Assembly: GCA_023079485.1 (NCBI GenBank)
Contig: CM041104.1
Coordinates: 249,676 to 313,675, forward strand
From: Archilochus colubris
Lineage: Eukaryota; Chordata; Aves; Apodiformes; Trochilidae
Length of the DNA stretch: 64,000 bases
Direction of reading: 5' to 3'
This document shows, piece by piece, positions 10,701-25,700 of the stretch. The position numbers were made by a program, and so were the translations under genes. The notes under the pieces were generated by a model. That model saw only the letters and a list, made by a program, of their open reading frames with translations. It ran no database searches and was not told the origin of the DNA. Within the stretch, counting starts at the first letter, position 1; each line of letters opens with the position of its first letter.

Positions 10701-13700
10701 AAGCCTGTATCTTGCTGGATTTTAAATCCATCCTGAAAATACCTTTTGCTTTAACAAAAGAAGTACTCAGCTGTGAGCCCGGTGGTGTGGGAGCCCTGTG
10801 CTGCTGCATCCTTTTATTCTGCTCCAGTTTGTTGATGTGGTGGGGCTGCATCCAGTTCAGGGTATTTTATCAGGCACTCAAACTTAATAAAAAAACCCCA
10901 AACTGCTGGATCCTGTCAAGGGCTATGGAGTTCTGGTGCTTGGTATTTGGTTTGAGGACAGCTTGAGCTGATCTTAATCGCTCCTGCTCCAGTTTTCCTC
11001 CTTTCCTTGTGGCTGTCACCTGATCCTACAAGAGCCAAGCTGCCAGGGAAGCAGCATGCACACACACATAAAAGAATCGGGTTCATTCCTTGGGCTCTGA
11101 CTGCTTTGGGTACAACAGATCCAGAGTTGGTTTCTGCGTCACCTTTTTTCATGGAAACCAAAAGGTTGAGTTCTGTCTCAATGGGAAGATGAGGAGGTAG
11201 GGAGAGAAACCTGGTGCTCTGCCTGGGTGCTACTTGTTTCAAGTTTAGAGCCACTCCAAAGTTCAGATTCAGGGAGAATCAATGCTGTTACTTCCTGCCT
11301 GCCAGTAAATTACACATTTCTGTTAATGGGCAGTAGGTCTACAAGCAGTGGGAAGGGTGAAAAGCTAACATCTTGCTAATAAGCAGTAAAAATATTCAGG
11401 ACATCTCATGGATTTTTCTGTCAACTCCCCAACTTCTGGCAGTGAGTGTTGTTTTTCTTTTATGGTGCCAGAGTTCATCTTTTGCTGTAAATAAATATAA
11501 TGCAGAGGTTTTTTTCAGCACTGGTGACTGAGTACAAAGTGAATACAAAACCACTGCTAGGTGCCTGCTGTATAATTCAGGCACTTCCTGGAAAGAGCAC
11601 TCCTATGCTCCACCCACACATTATAAAAACAACAAACAAGAAAACCGGGAATAGTCTGAAGCCAAAAGCTGTAATTTTATGTTTACCTTTGGTTTGCAGT
11701 AGATCAGAGTGCTGCTGTAGGTAGGTTGGTGCAACTGGCTGGAAAATTAACTGTTTACCACCCTCTGCCTTTTTAATCAGCCTGCTGATCTGATTTGCCT
11801 GTTGCTGGAGGGTTTCTGCAACTCCCTGAAAGGAGGGTGTAGCCAGGTGGGGGTTGGGCTCTTTTACCAAACGACTTTCAACAAGACAAGACGGCATGGA
11901 CTTAAGTTGTGCCAGGGGAAGTTTAGGTTAGATATTAGAAAGAATTTCTTTACGGAAAGAGTGATCCGTCATTGGAATGGGCTGCCCACTGAAGTGGTGG
12001 ATTCTCCCTGGAGATATTTAAAAAAAGACTGGATGTGGCACTCAGTGCCATGGTCTAGCAACCGCAACGGTGGTTCAAGGGTTGGACTCGATGATCTCTG
12101 AGGTCCCTTCCAACCCAGCCAATTCTATGATTCTATGATTCTGCCTGGCACCGAAGGAGATAGAGCTGCCTCTGTCAGCAGCACCTCAGTTCACTTGGCT
12201 GGTCCGTGCTGGTCCGGCTGTGGTGCTGCCAGTTGATCTCCAGTTGGCTGTGAGAAGCCAAGTGCCTTGTCCTGCCTGGTCCTTTGCTGGTGTCAGTGTG
12301 GGCAGTGCATGAGTTGTCTTCATTTGCTGATTCAGCCAAAACATAACTCAGAATATATATATAAATATAAAATATATATATACTAAATTGTTTTTGCACA
12401 AATGTGCTGGAGGAAGAGGGAGTCAGGAATGTGACTGGAAGGAGGAGGTGGCTCTGCCACTCCTGGCAGCAGTTCCCTGTTTGCTCAGCTCAGATGTAGT
12501 CCTGATAAAACCTGAGAGTGAAGTGCAGCCTCCCAGCATGGGGAGCAGCTGATCTTTAATCAAAACAAGGAGGCAAGCCTGCCTGATGGTCTGGATGGTT
12601 TTTATTTAGACCTTTAGTGACAAATGTTGCAAGGATGTGGAATTGAAGGAAGAGAAAGCTGCTGGCTCAGGTTTGGGTATGGGCAGAGACTGAAATGCTC
12701 TGTGACCATCTAAGTAGGGCCTTGCTTGTGAATGTCTTTTTAAGGTTCTGCTTGGTGTTTGGCCAGAGAAGGGTTTTCTGCTCCCAGAATCAATTAATCT
12801 GGTTTTGTTTTTATGAAATGTAAGGTGCTGATGCAGGGGAAGCAGGAGTTCTGCAGCAGACACTATCCAGCCCTTTCTGTAGTGCTCCAGCCTGCCTTTT
12901 GTGTTTGTTTTAACTCATAACTGAATGTGAAAATGCAGCTTTGAGTTCCAAATGCTGAATTGTAAAGCACAGCTTCAGTGCAGGAGGGCTGAGTCCATCA
13001 TCTGCCTTGAGATTAATGAGCTGTGTTAACCACCTGGCTTGGGACAATTATTCTTTTTAAATAGTTGTTTAAAAATGAGGAACCTTTGTGATTCTATCCT
13101 GTGTATGTTTATCTGGGGCGTTTGGAGGCAGATTGCTGTTGTATTGAACACTTCAGGAGGAATGGAGGGATTCACAAACACCTTTTAAAGCGCTTTAGAA
13201 ACTGACATGAAACCAGGAGTTCCTCTGTTCTGCCAGATGTGTTTTGGTAACTGTATTTGATGCAATACCTCCTTCCTGTGTTCCTGTTCTCTGTCAAGCC
13301 CTGGCTGGAGGGAAACCCACCATGTTTGCAGCCACTTGTTTGGACTGCAAATTTTGTTTTTATTACTTTTTCCTCTCCAAATGTATTGGAGGTTGGATTC
13401 TAGTATCTCATTAAACTCCAGCCCTAGTTACTGAATCCTGCTTAATGACTTCAGAACTGTAACTTTGCAGGTAATGCAAATTGTTAATTTTCTACTTAGA
13501 CTCCTGCAGAGAAGTGCCAGGTTGTTTCTTGCTGGCAGAACTTGTGCTGAGTTATGCCATGTTTCTCTGTACTGGGATGTTGTTAGACTTCACCCTGGTA
13601 TCCTTCAGGCTTGCCCCTCAGTCTCTTATTGTTCTGACTGAATTCTGGCACCTGGATGTGAAATGGGGCCATCTGGAGCTCCTGGGGATTGCACTGTGTG

Positions 13701-16700
13701 GGTGCACAGTCAGCATGGGAAAGGTGCTGGGGTACCAGTTAGTGCTGGACTGGGGTGTGGAAGTGAAAGCAGTCACCACTCCTTACCTGGCAAATCTTGG
13801 TGCTTCCAGTGTGATGGTCAGTCCCTGGCCATGCTTGATGGCTGAGCAGGGGATTGATTTAAAACAGCAAAGAAAGGGATGGTGTCACACCAAGAGGAAT
13901 CTACAGCCAGTGCTGTCCCGGAGAAGGATTCTTTTGGTTGCCCAAACTGCTCTGGAGCTGCTCTTTGCCCTTTGTGAATCAGAAGTGTATCTCCAAGCTC
14001 TTGCAGGGCTCCTGCAGGCTGTGTTGCCCGTACCAGAGGACGGAGAGGACACCTTTGCAAGGGCTGTGCTGCAGCTGTCCCTGTGTCTCTGGACAGGGCT
14101 GCTCGGTGTTGCTGTGGGTGCTCCTGCTTGCTGGGAGCAGCAGCAGGCTGGGGATGCTCTGCTGGCATTCACTCAGTCTAGCTGGGAAAAGACCACTGCA
14201 GATGATTTTGGCAGTTTTTGCTCTCCCTTGTGAAATCACCATCTGCTTTGGAAAAACCCCAAAGTTTTTAATATTGTCCTTTCTGGTTTTTGCTTTTGTT
14301 TTGGTTTTTTCTTTCTTTTTGAGTAGTTACATGTTTGTGTGTACAAGAGACCTTGCATGGGATGTGGTGTGGGTGGGGTGGATGTGGCCTGACCTGCAGC
14401 CAGCTAGGAGGCCTGGGGGGGAGAGGGGGGCAAGAGTGAGGTGCAAAGTAAAATCTTTCTGGTTACTCATGCTACTTAGAAATGGATGATTTTTGCAAAA
14501 CTAAAAGTTGAGCATCTTAGAAGCTTTACCATGCTCTCCATAAAGTCTGCCCACAGGTGTGTCCAGTGAACTGGAACTCCTGGCACAAAGTGCTTGAAAC
14601 AAGAAGGTTGCAGTTGGAAAATCCTAAATAGGACATGAATCAGATGTTGATAGACCTTTGCCTTTCCCTCAGGCAACCCAAGGCACTTGACTAATGATAC
14701 AGAGATCAGTTCTGCTCCTGTCATCCTGGTTGAGTCTTTGAGCAGAAGTGGTGTTAGAGTTGCTGAAGATGTTGGCAGATGAAGGCAGGATGTAGCCAGG
14801 TTGCAGGTGAGGAGCCCGAGGGTGCTGTGTTCCTTCCTCTTGTTCTGTACCAAGTGCAGTGAGATGGTGGGATCAGGGGAGAGTTTTCCTTTGGTGAAGA
14901 TCAGTGCCTGGCTGGGGTGAAGGCAGTTAATAGTCTGCCCAGTGCAGTTGGAAGCCCATCTGAAAAAGCTCTGCTTACAGCTTCCTCCAGGGTCATCAGT
15001 CAAACAAAGCCTTGCCAATAACTGTTTTTATAGGGGCTAATACAGGCATAGGGTAATTACATTGCAGCTCTCAAGTGATGGGCAGTGAATGGTGCAAATC
15101 TGGGGTTGTCCAGAGAACCAGGATAGCCACCTCTCTTCCACAGACTGGGGTGTCAGTGTTGATCCTTGTGTGCAGCAAGCAAGGGCTGAGCTCAGTAGGG
15201 ATTGTGATGCCTGCTGCCTCCCCTGTTCTGAGCTTCTGCCCCAGCCTGTGCTCCTGCAGTCAGCTCCTCCCCTGCCCAGATAAGGGGAGCCACCTCAGCT
15301 GTGGTACTGTGCTGTTCCTGCTTGTAGGATCAGACCTGGAGTGATTTGCCAGGCAGTGCCACCTTCCACTGCATCTGCTTTTTCAAAACACAGTGCAAGG
15401 TCTCTGTCCCCTCCTCCCTCATCCGGTAGGTCTGATGTGTTGAGGTCAAAGGGTTGGTTTAGGCACACAGTAAACCAAGAGACTTGGTAATGTGTTCACC
15501 ATCCTCCTGGCACAAACTGCCTGGGGTTAACCTGATGGTGACCATTTGTGGATCTGGCCATGGAGCTGCATCTTGAGCTTGTTTGGGTACTTGCTGCCAG
15601 GTTACTCCATGCATGCAAAGCCTTGCAACCTCTCTCACTGTAAACCCTTTCTTTTTGCAGTCCTCTTTTCTGGGGAGGCTTGATCAGCTGTGCTGGCTGT
15701 TTCACTGGTGTGGTGGTGTGTTAGGTGTTACCAAACATCCTTTTTGGATGTGCTCCTCATGACTGGGCAGGAGCTCTTTCAGGATGAAGGATGTCCTGTT
15801 GACTTCCAGGTGACTGCACAGAGGTTGCTTGCATGTAGTGGGGCTGAAAAGGAAGGAAATACCAAGGTGACAGGAACTCCAACTGATGAAATTCAGAAAC
15901 CTTCAGGTGATTTTTCTTAGTTATGAAATGAGCAATTTGATGTAAAGCAAACTTCATAATGGGCTAACTAGGAACTGTGCACAGTCGCTGCCATCTCCCT
16001 TGAAGGTTGTACCTGGATAAGATGTCTTGACAGCAGCATCCCCGTGGTGATTTCAGCACGTGCAATGTCCTGGGAGAAAAGTGAGTGGTAGGAAGCTTCT
16101 TCTGGTAAGTGCTTCCCTGGCAGCACTAACAACTTGTGATGTGAGGACTGCAGTAACAATGCTGGTTGCTAAATGTGGCTGCTGGAGCTGATTCTTGCCC
16201 AAGAGTGGGGGGTGGCCATTAAAAAATGAAATTCAGTTCCATCCTTGAGAGATGTGCTGGAGTGTTGCCAGTTAGGTGTTTAGGGGTTGATTCAAGAAGT
16301 ACAAACTTTTTATATATTTTTTTTTCATAAATATGGCTTGGTTTATTTGCTTTCTGTCGTCAGGGTTTCTAAGTGTTTCTGCTTTCAGCTTTTTCCCCTT
16401 AGTTGTTAGTGTTGGAATCTGAGCTTTCATGAAAAGAAGTTTAAAATTTCACATCTCAAAATAGCATAACTGCACCAGATGAGATGTTAAGAGTAAAGCT
16501 AAATATTATGACAGCCTCAACAAGATTCTTAAACTTGACAACACACTAATAGTAATTACCCAGTGCTGGAAAATGTATGATACATTACCCAGGCAGCCAC
16601 TTGTTTCTTTCCTCATGAAGCACAGGTCTATAATGTGCCACTTAAAGGTAGAATCCTCTGAAATTTGTACTTAATCACAAAAATATTATGAATTGTATGG

Positions 16701-19700
16701 AATCTGGTTGTTTGAGGTGGGGGGGGAGGGAGGAGGGGAAGGTTTCTGTGAAAAAAGAGTATTTTGAGATAATTAAGAGGAGCTTTTTCTCTTCTTGTAA
16801 AGCTGAATCTCTTCCAGGGTTTTGAAGATTATAGCTTTTCACTGCAATTCCTTTTAACAAGTTGTCTTCAGGAATCACAAAATAAAGAAGAAACCTTGTT
16901 AAGATTATTTGCAGGCTGTGAGAATCCCAAGGAGTCATTAAGGAGCATACTTTTCTCACCCTAAAATCTTAAACATTTGTTAAATTCAAAATAATTATCT
17001 CCTTTTATATACATATAAAATTCTGATGTAAAATAAGGTGCAGATTTTTAGCAGCACAGTTACTGGTCAGCTTAAAAAGGGCATGGGAAGATAATCTATC
17101 CCAGCAGCCTTAGACAAGATGTACTTTTAACTGGGAAAAATAAATGAGGTTTGGATAGATCAATTTGGAGTTGTCTTGCCACTGTATAATGAGATACAGG
17201 ACAGCAAGAAGTGAATGTGGAAAATTTGGTAATATGGTACATGCTTTCCTTCCAGGGAGTGGATCAGAGTTAATGTGATAGTTGGAAGAATTCATCCTAG
17301 ATGCTCTTGGCTGATCTGGTGTTTCTTGGCCTTATCCATCTCCTGGGCAAAACAAGGCTGTTGTCTGCTTTTCTGTACTTGGGATCAATCTGTCCTGGTT
17401 CAGCTCCACTCTCACTGCAGTTGACTAGTATTTTTTGTAATAAAACTGTCCCAGACTCAACTAGAAATTATTTCACAGAGAATTATAGACCAGAGGATTG
17501 TTGTTTTTAATGTTCAAAGGACAGAGCAGAAGGTTTGCTTGATTGCTGGACTATTCCCCCTCTTGCCTGGAGAAGGCCAAGGCAGGGCAGGTTGCTCAGC
17601 TTGCTGGGTCTGCTTCTGCATGTGCAGTGTGTTTCCATCTGTAGCTTTCAGCCTGAGCAAATTCCTCCTTGTTTCAGGAATAACTGGCATTGGAATCAGG
17701 GCAGAAAGTGTGTTTCCAAAGGTAGTAATGTTGTGGAAGAACAGCAATAATTGCTGATGCCAAGGTGGAGGTGATGCTGATGAGAGCACTGAGCAGCACT
17801 GCAGCCTGAAGGTGGTGGTTATAGTGTTGTTTGGGTGATGTGTGTATCAGAGCTTTGACTGCTCTGGTACAGGATGCACGTTATCTCTAATTGTTTTTTT
17901 CCTTTGTGTATTCATAGATTTTCAGTGCTTATAGTTTAATCTTTTGTGCAATAGACTAAATGTTCTGACACTGCTTGGCTCAAGAGGAAGTTATAATCTT
18001 GTTTTAATTACAGATAGGACAGAAACCTTCTTGCGTTTTCTGCCTGGGTTTAGATGCTTTATTGGAGTAGTTTTGGTCAGCCACTTCATCTCCAAGCTGG
18101 GAAAAGTTGCCTTCTTTGAGGGCTTGGAAACTTTATGATAAATTTAGTAGACAGATACGGGAAGGTAGGTGGAAGATGAAGACTCAAATCTGCTTGTGAT
18201 TCCCTGCTAAAAGTGCAGCACCTCCCAAAAGAAAGGCAGAGGGGCTGCTGGGTCTCAGGGAGCCATGCTGGAGACATTAGGCCCTTGCACTGGGGGAAAA
18301 TGGGTGACAATGGCTTCAGGTATTCAGCATAAAGTGACTTTTAGGTTTGTGCACATCATTTAGACATCAGAGGTGTGACCCTCATGGGGAAGGGAATCAT
18401 GGTGCTTTGCACTGTGTTAGCCTTGGGCTTGATGTGAGTTTATTTTTAACCATGCTTCAGTACCTCTGTTCTCTCACACCACATTGCTTAAAACCTCTCT
18501 TGGACCTCTGACCTGTGCTGTGCCATCAGCTTGGCTCAGGGTAGCTGAGTGTTTAATGGGCAACCAGTTAGGAATATGCTTATGGAGCAGCTCAGGGGTG
18601 TTGCTTACTTGCTTCCTCTGCAGTCCCTTGTACAAAGCCTGTGTGTTCCTGTCTCTGAAAGGTTTTACCTTTCTTTTCATGTAGAGCTATCTCACTGTGT
18701 GCAGAATGTGGGTGAGGCTCTGCTGGAGCAAAGGAAGGATAGGAAGTATTTCTAGAACTGGAAACATCACTGCTAGGCAAGAGTCCAGGGTGACCCTCCT
18801 TGCAGGAGCAAGGGACTGGACCCTTTTGCATTCCACACACCTTCTCAAAGCCAGGTCTGGGAGCAGCAGCTGGATCCAGTCTCAGCCCGCAGCTGTAGAG
18901 GAGCAAGCAAGCCTGTAATTCACCTGTGCCTTCACAGTCTGGCCACATACATGCATGTTCCCAGCACCTGCATGTGACTGCCCATCCAGTTATCTCCCAG
19001 GGTGGTGACATCTTCCCTTTCTGCTTGGTTCTGCCCTGCTCTCTCTGAGGGTCCTTGTTCACTATCAGTCACTTTTTGTCAGGGCAATTTCCCTTTGTTC
19101 TCCTCCAGTTACTTCTTGTCAGGATAATTCTTCAACAGTCCACTTTTCCGAGTTAAGTTTCAATTAATCCATCTTATCAGTGTATAAAATCATTTTAAGA
19201 AGGTTCTCATTTTTCAGTGATGTTCCAGGTGGTCACAGTAAAAGCTTAAACTAAGGGTTAATCAGAAGATTTCAACTGAAGTTTAGGTACAATTTGCAGC
19301 CTAAGGCCTTACCACTCCAGCTGTTCATGCTAAGTCACTTGTCTTAAGGAGTTGTCAGTTTACATAAACCTTAAAAATTTCTGCAATTAATTCCAGTATT
19401 CCTTTAATCTGTCTATTAATTCCAATATTCCTGTAGTCAACCCATTTCTGCTTTCAGCAGTAAGACTGTAATGGGGTTTATATCTACCTTTTTTATCTGC
19501 TTGTACCACTGCAGGGCATTTTATGAATTGCTTCAAATTATCTTTTTGCTTAGGAATTTCTTGGAGATACTGTAAGCAGTTTGCTGATTCAGTAGGAGAG
19601 ATGAGCAATTCCTGCCCAGGACTGAGCTGCTCTGCTGTGTTGCTGTACTGCAGCCAAGGCAGCCAATAACTTCTTATGTCTACTGGTGCCCCATGTTTAT

Positions 19701-22700
19701 CCCATTTCAAGGATGATGATGATGGTGATTAAATTTGCTGCTGAGGTAAGTGCCAGGAAGATGGAATGGTATTTTCAGAAGCAGCAAAAAATCATGATAT
19801 TTTGTTGAGCAGATTGTAAGTGGACACACAATGTAATATACCAGCCAGGCACCTATTATTAAGTTGATTATCTTGGTCATCTCTATTGTCTGAGCTTTGT
19901 CTGAGGGGCCAAGAGACCCCCATTTGGGAAGCTCCTCTGCAGGTATATTTATTTTGGCATGGCTGACATTTGGTGCTCATTATTCTTCAGGCTGCTGTGG
20001 AACTTTTTCATCCCATATTAATACACCTGGTGGCTTTTTGTAGCAGGAACTCTGCTGCTGCCATTTCTTCTTGTTTGCCAGAGCTGAGCAGTGTCCCTGG
20101 CTCTGCACACCAGTCTCCAGCAGTAACTATAAACATGGAGTTATCAGTCCCAGGAGCAGACACTGACTGAGAAACTTCTGTTAATTTCAGCAAGTGCAGC
20201 TGCTTGTGAGAGACTGAGCTGAAAGCAAAACCACAAGACAGAAAATTAGCTCTGTCCTGGCCCAAACCAGTTGGAGTCTTCAAAGCTGATTCTTCCTCTG
20301 CATGACAAGCCTTTGTTTTTTAGGTGCCAGTGTAATTTCTAGCATACTTTTTCAGGGTTGGCAGGAAATGTATGTGTTGTCAGACAGCAGTGGGGATGAA
20401 CTCCTGGGGCTCATAGATGTGTAGACCTTGGTACAAGGATGATTTTGAACTCAGTGAAAGTCCTGAATGATATTCCCAGTTGTTCCCAGTTCTCTTTGAA
20501 GTAACCAGTTGTCCTGCTTCTCTCAAACTGAGATGTGGTTTTGCTAGCAAGATTCATAGCTGCAAGTATGTAGGGAAAAAAAACCTTAATGTCTTCCTTG
20601 TTTTTTTTATCTACTGATCTATACTTTTTTGCTAATGATATTTAACACCATTAATTCAATAGATTTGCTGTATGCAGAAACACCCCGTTACCATTACTTA
20701 CCCTACAGGTCTATAAGCAGTACTTATTTGAAGGAGGATTGCTGATTTTTTAATGAAATCACTGGCATGTTCATAGTCAGTTTTTCCCCTCTGAATGTGG
20801 TACTGTGTAGTAAAATGGTATATTTATTATCCTGCTAATTACTTATCACAGTGAATGTTTTTCTCATTTCACTAACAAACTGCTCTAAAAATGGCAAGAA
20901 AAACCTTAAGACTTAGCAGAGCTCTGATAGTAGCAATTCCTTACACACAACTTGCAATACTTTAAAAATACAGAAGCTTCACATTTAGCATTTCTTGAGA
21001 ACAAAGTGAAATTATTTGGGTGAGCAGTCATGCTTTTCAGACTCTTCATGCTGACAGAGGAGGGGAGTCTGGATGAATAACTCTTTTCACTTTTGAATGT
21101 TCATTAGTCAGAAGTAGTGACTGAAAACCACAACACGAGTTCCTGCTTATCAGTTGTGTTGGAGGACTGGATGCAGCTGCTGTGAGCATGATAATGAAAC
21201 CCTTGGCTTTTAGTTGCTCTTCTTGGTTGAAAAGTAAGTAAAACTTCTGCTGGAGTTTCTACGGGGAGGATTATCACAAAAATTTAAATAAATAGGAAAT
21301 TAAAAATAGTACTTTGCAGTTCATCAGTTGAAGACCCTAAATAAATTTTAAAAACCCCAAGAACAAGCAAAAACCCCCCAAAAAACCTTCATGAGCTCCA
21401 AACAAACAAAAAACCCAAACCCAAAACAACACAGGAAGAAATAGCTCTTTCTGTATTAAGAAGTTTGACTTTAAAAGGCTGTGAAATGTTCTTCAGTTGT
21501 ATTATATGTACATTTTTACATTCAAGTAATTGAAACAGTCAGTCCAGATCTAACTCAGCTGCTGTTTTGCTGGGCTTGCCCTCCTATCTAGAAGCTGATG
21601 TTTCCTTTTTGACAACTTTTATGGAAAAAAAGAACTGCAGAGATTAGATTGCATTGCTTATTAAAACTGAGACATTTTGTATTACTTTAGCAATGGAAAA
21701 GAGCTCATAAACTGTTTATATCAATTTTAACTGGCCATAGCTCTGTGGTAAAATCCTGATGCATAAAAATTGTCTCCAACATCCTAGTTGTAGCTGGTAC
21801 TAAAGATAATAAATATATCAAAATGTCGTATGGAGAAAAGTAATTTTGAGTCTGCTCACAGTCTCCCAATGGATACAGGAATCAGACAGTTTTAAATGTG
21901 TTACTTTTAATTCATTTGTAATAAAATACTTGTAACTTCTTTTCCCCTAGTGCATACATCTTCTGCTGAGAACATCACTAAAAGTCAAAGACAGTGCAAC
22001 TGAGTTTTGTTATCTGTTACTTTTTTAGAGGATATTTTAAGTGCATGCAACAACTCATCATGCTCAGGAAGCTGAACAGGAGCCAGCAGTGTGCCCAGGT
22101 GGCCAAGAAGGCCAATGCCATCCTGGGCTGGCTCAGGAACAGCGTGGCCAGCAGGTCCAGGGAAGGGATTCTGCCCCTGTGCTCAGCCCTGGGGAGGCCA
22201 CAGCTTGAGTCCTGTGTCCAGTTCTGGGCCCCTCAGCTCAGGAAGGAGATTGAGGTGCTGGAGCAGGTCCAGAGAAGAGCAAGGAGGCTGTGAAGGGATC
22301 CAGCAGAATTCCTGTGAGGAAGGGCTGAGGGAGCTGGGGGTGTTGAGGCTGGAGAAGAGGAGGCTCAGGGGAGACCTCATCACTCTCTACAACTCCCTGA
22401 AAGGAGGTTGTAACTGGGTGGACGTTGGTCTCTTTTGCCAAACGACTTTCAACAAGACAAGAGGGCAGGGTCTTAAGTTGTGCCAGGGGAAATTTAGGTT
22501 AGATATTAGAAAGAATTTCTTTACGGAGTGATCAGGCATTGGAATGGGCTGCCCAGGGAAGTAGTGGATTCTCCGTCCCTGGAGATATCTAAAAAGAGCC
22601 TGGATGTGGCACTCAGTGCCATGGTCTAGCAACCGCAATGGTGGTTCAAGGGTTGGACTCGATGATCTCTGAGGTCCCTTCCAACCCAGCCAATTCTATG

Positions 22701-25700
22701 ATTCTATGATTCTATGCACATTAGGTTTCCAAGCTAAAACACATACTGTGCCTGTTAAGGTATGGGTTGCGTCTAAAATACTGTTTATTGGCAGGTTCTT
22801 GCTCTTGTCTTACTTCCTATGTTATGATCAAATCATTTTGCCAGAGTTGGATCTGTATTGACTCTTTAATTGAAGGTTATCTTAAATACTGAGATATTAT
22901 TTCATATTAAATTCTGCATCCACCAAGGGTTTTCTCACATCCATCTGTCTGATCCCTGGCTCTTTAGCAGGTGAGGAGTGATCTGTGTGGCCTTGTAAAA
23001 GGTCCAGAAGCTCTGTCCTTTTCTCATGTACCTATGGGAGATTTCAGCTAAAAATAGAAAAAAAAGGGGGAGAAGGGGGTGACAAGAAAAAACTCCCCTG
23101 GTGCAGTAATACCAGAAGTGGTACTGCTGGTTCTAAATGTACCAAAGGGAGTAAGTGAACCCTTGCACAAAGGCAGGATGCTCTGGGAGGAGAAATGGGG
23201 TGTTCCTGAGTGACTTCAGTGGAAGGTCCCTTCTCACCAAGAGCTGCTCACAGGGCAGTGAGTGCTGATTACTGATTTCTGATCCAGCAGAAATACACAG
23301 CCACAACATGGTGAGAGAAACCTGCTGTGAAGATGCTGGCCCAGTGATCTGGTAATCTTGTCCAGCTTTACTTGAAGATAAGGAAGCTTTCACACTGTTG
23401 GAAACCTCAGATGAGCTATTTCTGGAAAAACAAAGGGCTGGTGATCTCTCTAGCAGCAGGTTTTGGGTTGTGAGCAAAATCTGCCAGGCTACGTTAGAGA
23501 ATAAATACTTTAAACTTAATTTATGGATACAGGTCCTGCTGAAGCTGTTACACAGCAATTAAAACTGGGTATTAAATTGCCTTTGCTGCCTATGTAATTA
23601 CTATCTTGGAAGCAGTAAACACGTAATTGGGGGTGTGGGTCCTGAGGACTGCCTCCTCCCCAGCTGCCTGATGTGACAGCAGTCAGCATAAGATTTCAGG
23701 AAATATTTATGCAGATGGTAAAGCCTGTTGTGTAGGGAAAAGAAGTATTAGAACTGCTCGTTAGTTTTCAGAAATAGGTGTGTAAATAGCAGAGTAGAAA
23801 TCAAGTAGCTATAGATCAGAACATCTGATCTGTGCCTCCACCCTAAAACAACACAGGGAAAATGTGCAGACTCATTCTTTGCACGAGCAAAGACTGTTCC
23901 TGGTCCTGCATTTCAAGCAGGAATTTATGGCTCTTCCTTCCTGCCTCTGCCCACTTGGGTAAGGCCCTTGGCCCCATGCAGGGCTGATTTTTGTCTCTAA
24001 AGGGACCTTCACTCTACAGATTCGTTGTGCCCTCTGAGCTGTGGGCATTGATGTGGTGTGCTCCAAAATTACCTGAAAATTGAGAAATTGGTTCTTTAGT
24101 GGTCTTAAACAAACATGAATTTAAGGATTTCTCTTGAAAGAAATGGCATGCCCAGGCACACAGCATTCTCCCAGCTGTGTTTGTATGCAGAAGTGAGTGC
24201 CTGGCAGGGTCTGTGGAGAGGGCACTGCTGATTCTGACAAGGAGAAACCTGAATGTAAAGTGAAAATCTTCTTCTGTGGGGGTGTGATATTGGAAATGAA
24301 TTACTAAAACTTACAGGGTGAATGTGAGTCACCTGAATTGGTATTTTCTTGTGTTGGTTTTTGGGGTTTTTCTTAGCTTAGTAAATTAACTCATTATAAA
24401 CAAGGACTTTCCATTAAGAATAGTTAAAACAAGGAAACACAGACGAAAATAAATTGTAGGAAGTTGTGATCATCGAATTTGAGGCACTGAATACCTTGTT
24501 CCATATTTCTTATTGCTTCTAGCTGCAAAAAATTGCAATCTCATGTGTAAAATTCTCTATATGGCAGAAACTCATTTACCACTGTGATTGTTAATCAACC
24601 TGTGCTGTATGTTTATGCTGAACTGTCCAGGAACAGGACCTTTATGTGTGGTCCTGTGTTTATTGCTGGGGCTCTGTATCAGTCTATATTCCTTCTAGGC
24701 ATTTCTACCAGTGGCATTTTTTCAAGTAGGTGCAAGGGGGTGCTTCACCTCAAGACCACCAGGAACCCGAGGAGGCTCAGCAGGTAGCAGTGGTGGTGGG
24801 AGATGGGTGCTGTCTTCATGCTCTTGGGGGAACCCTGCTCAGTTCTGCAAGCTAGAAGGTTATGTCCCATGCTTTTGTAAAAGTGGGAGCCTTATCTGTT
24901 GCTACAAGTGAGAAATTAATCAAGGAAAGGATTTTTAAAGCACAAGAAAGGCTGAGGAGTGCAGTTCTGGTACACTGAGCAGGCGTGCATGGGAACAGGA
25001 GGGGTAGGGTTACCCACAGTCCTGATGAATACTCCTGATCACAAGACCTTTACACTGATGCTTGCAGTGTTTGGTGTCTGAGCAGCTTCTTTTAAAAGTA
25101 CATAAGCATGAAATGTAGGAAAATTGGCTGTTCTCAGAGAAAGCCCTAATGTGGGGAACAGGACATAAATTGTAGTGCTCCATCTGGGTTTGTGTAACTG
25201 TTACAAAATCTTTGGTTTGCCAATAATTCTCCATGATGCACAAAATCCTCAGTAAAGAATGTTGTAACACTGATCCTCTCTCAGCATCTGCCACCGTATA
25301 AACTCTGTTTATTAACTGATTTATTTTTCTGACTAAGAAAACTTTAGATATATTTAATTAAACCAATGACCTGGACTAAATTGGTGATGTGTTGCTCATC
25401 ACTTTGTGGTCTGACATAAAGCTGGAATGTTTCAGATGATACTTCTGTTGTGCTTCATTCTGCAGAGCAAATGTTGTCCTTTGTGTTAGATGAAAACTGA
25501 GTCCTGTTGCCACTTCTGTCAAATGAGAATGGATGTTGGACTGGCCCCAAAACAGTGGGGATTTACTGATTATTGGGCTGAAAGTCAGTGCAGGAGGTTG
25601 CGTTGGGTCTTTGGCTGGTGCTGGAACAGCCAAGGTGACCTGTGCTGTTGTGGTTTTGATCACTTCTGCCAAATCAACCTGTGCTGCTTTGGTGCTTGGC

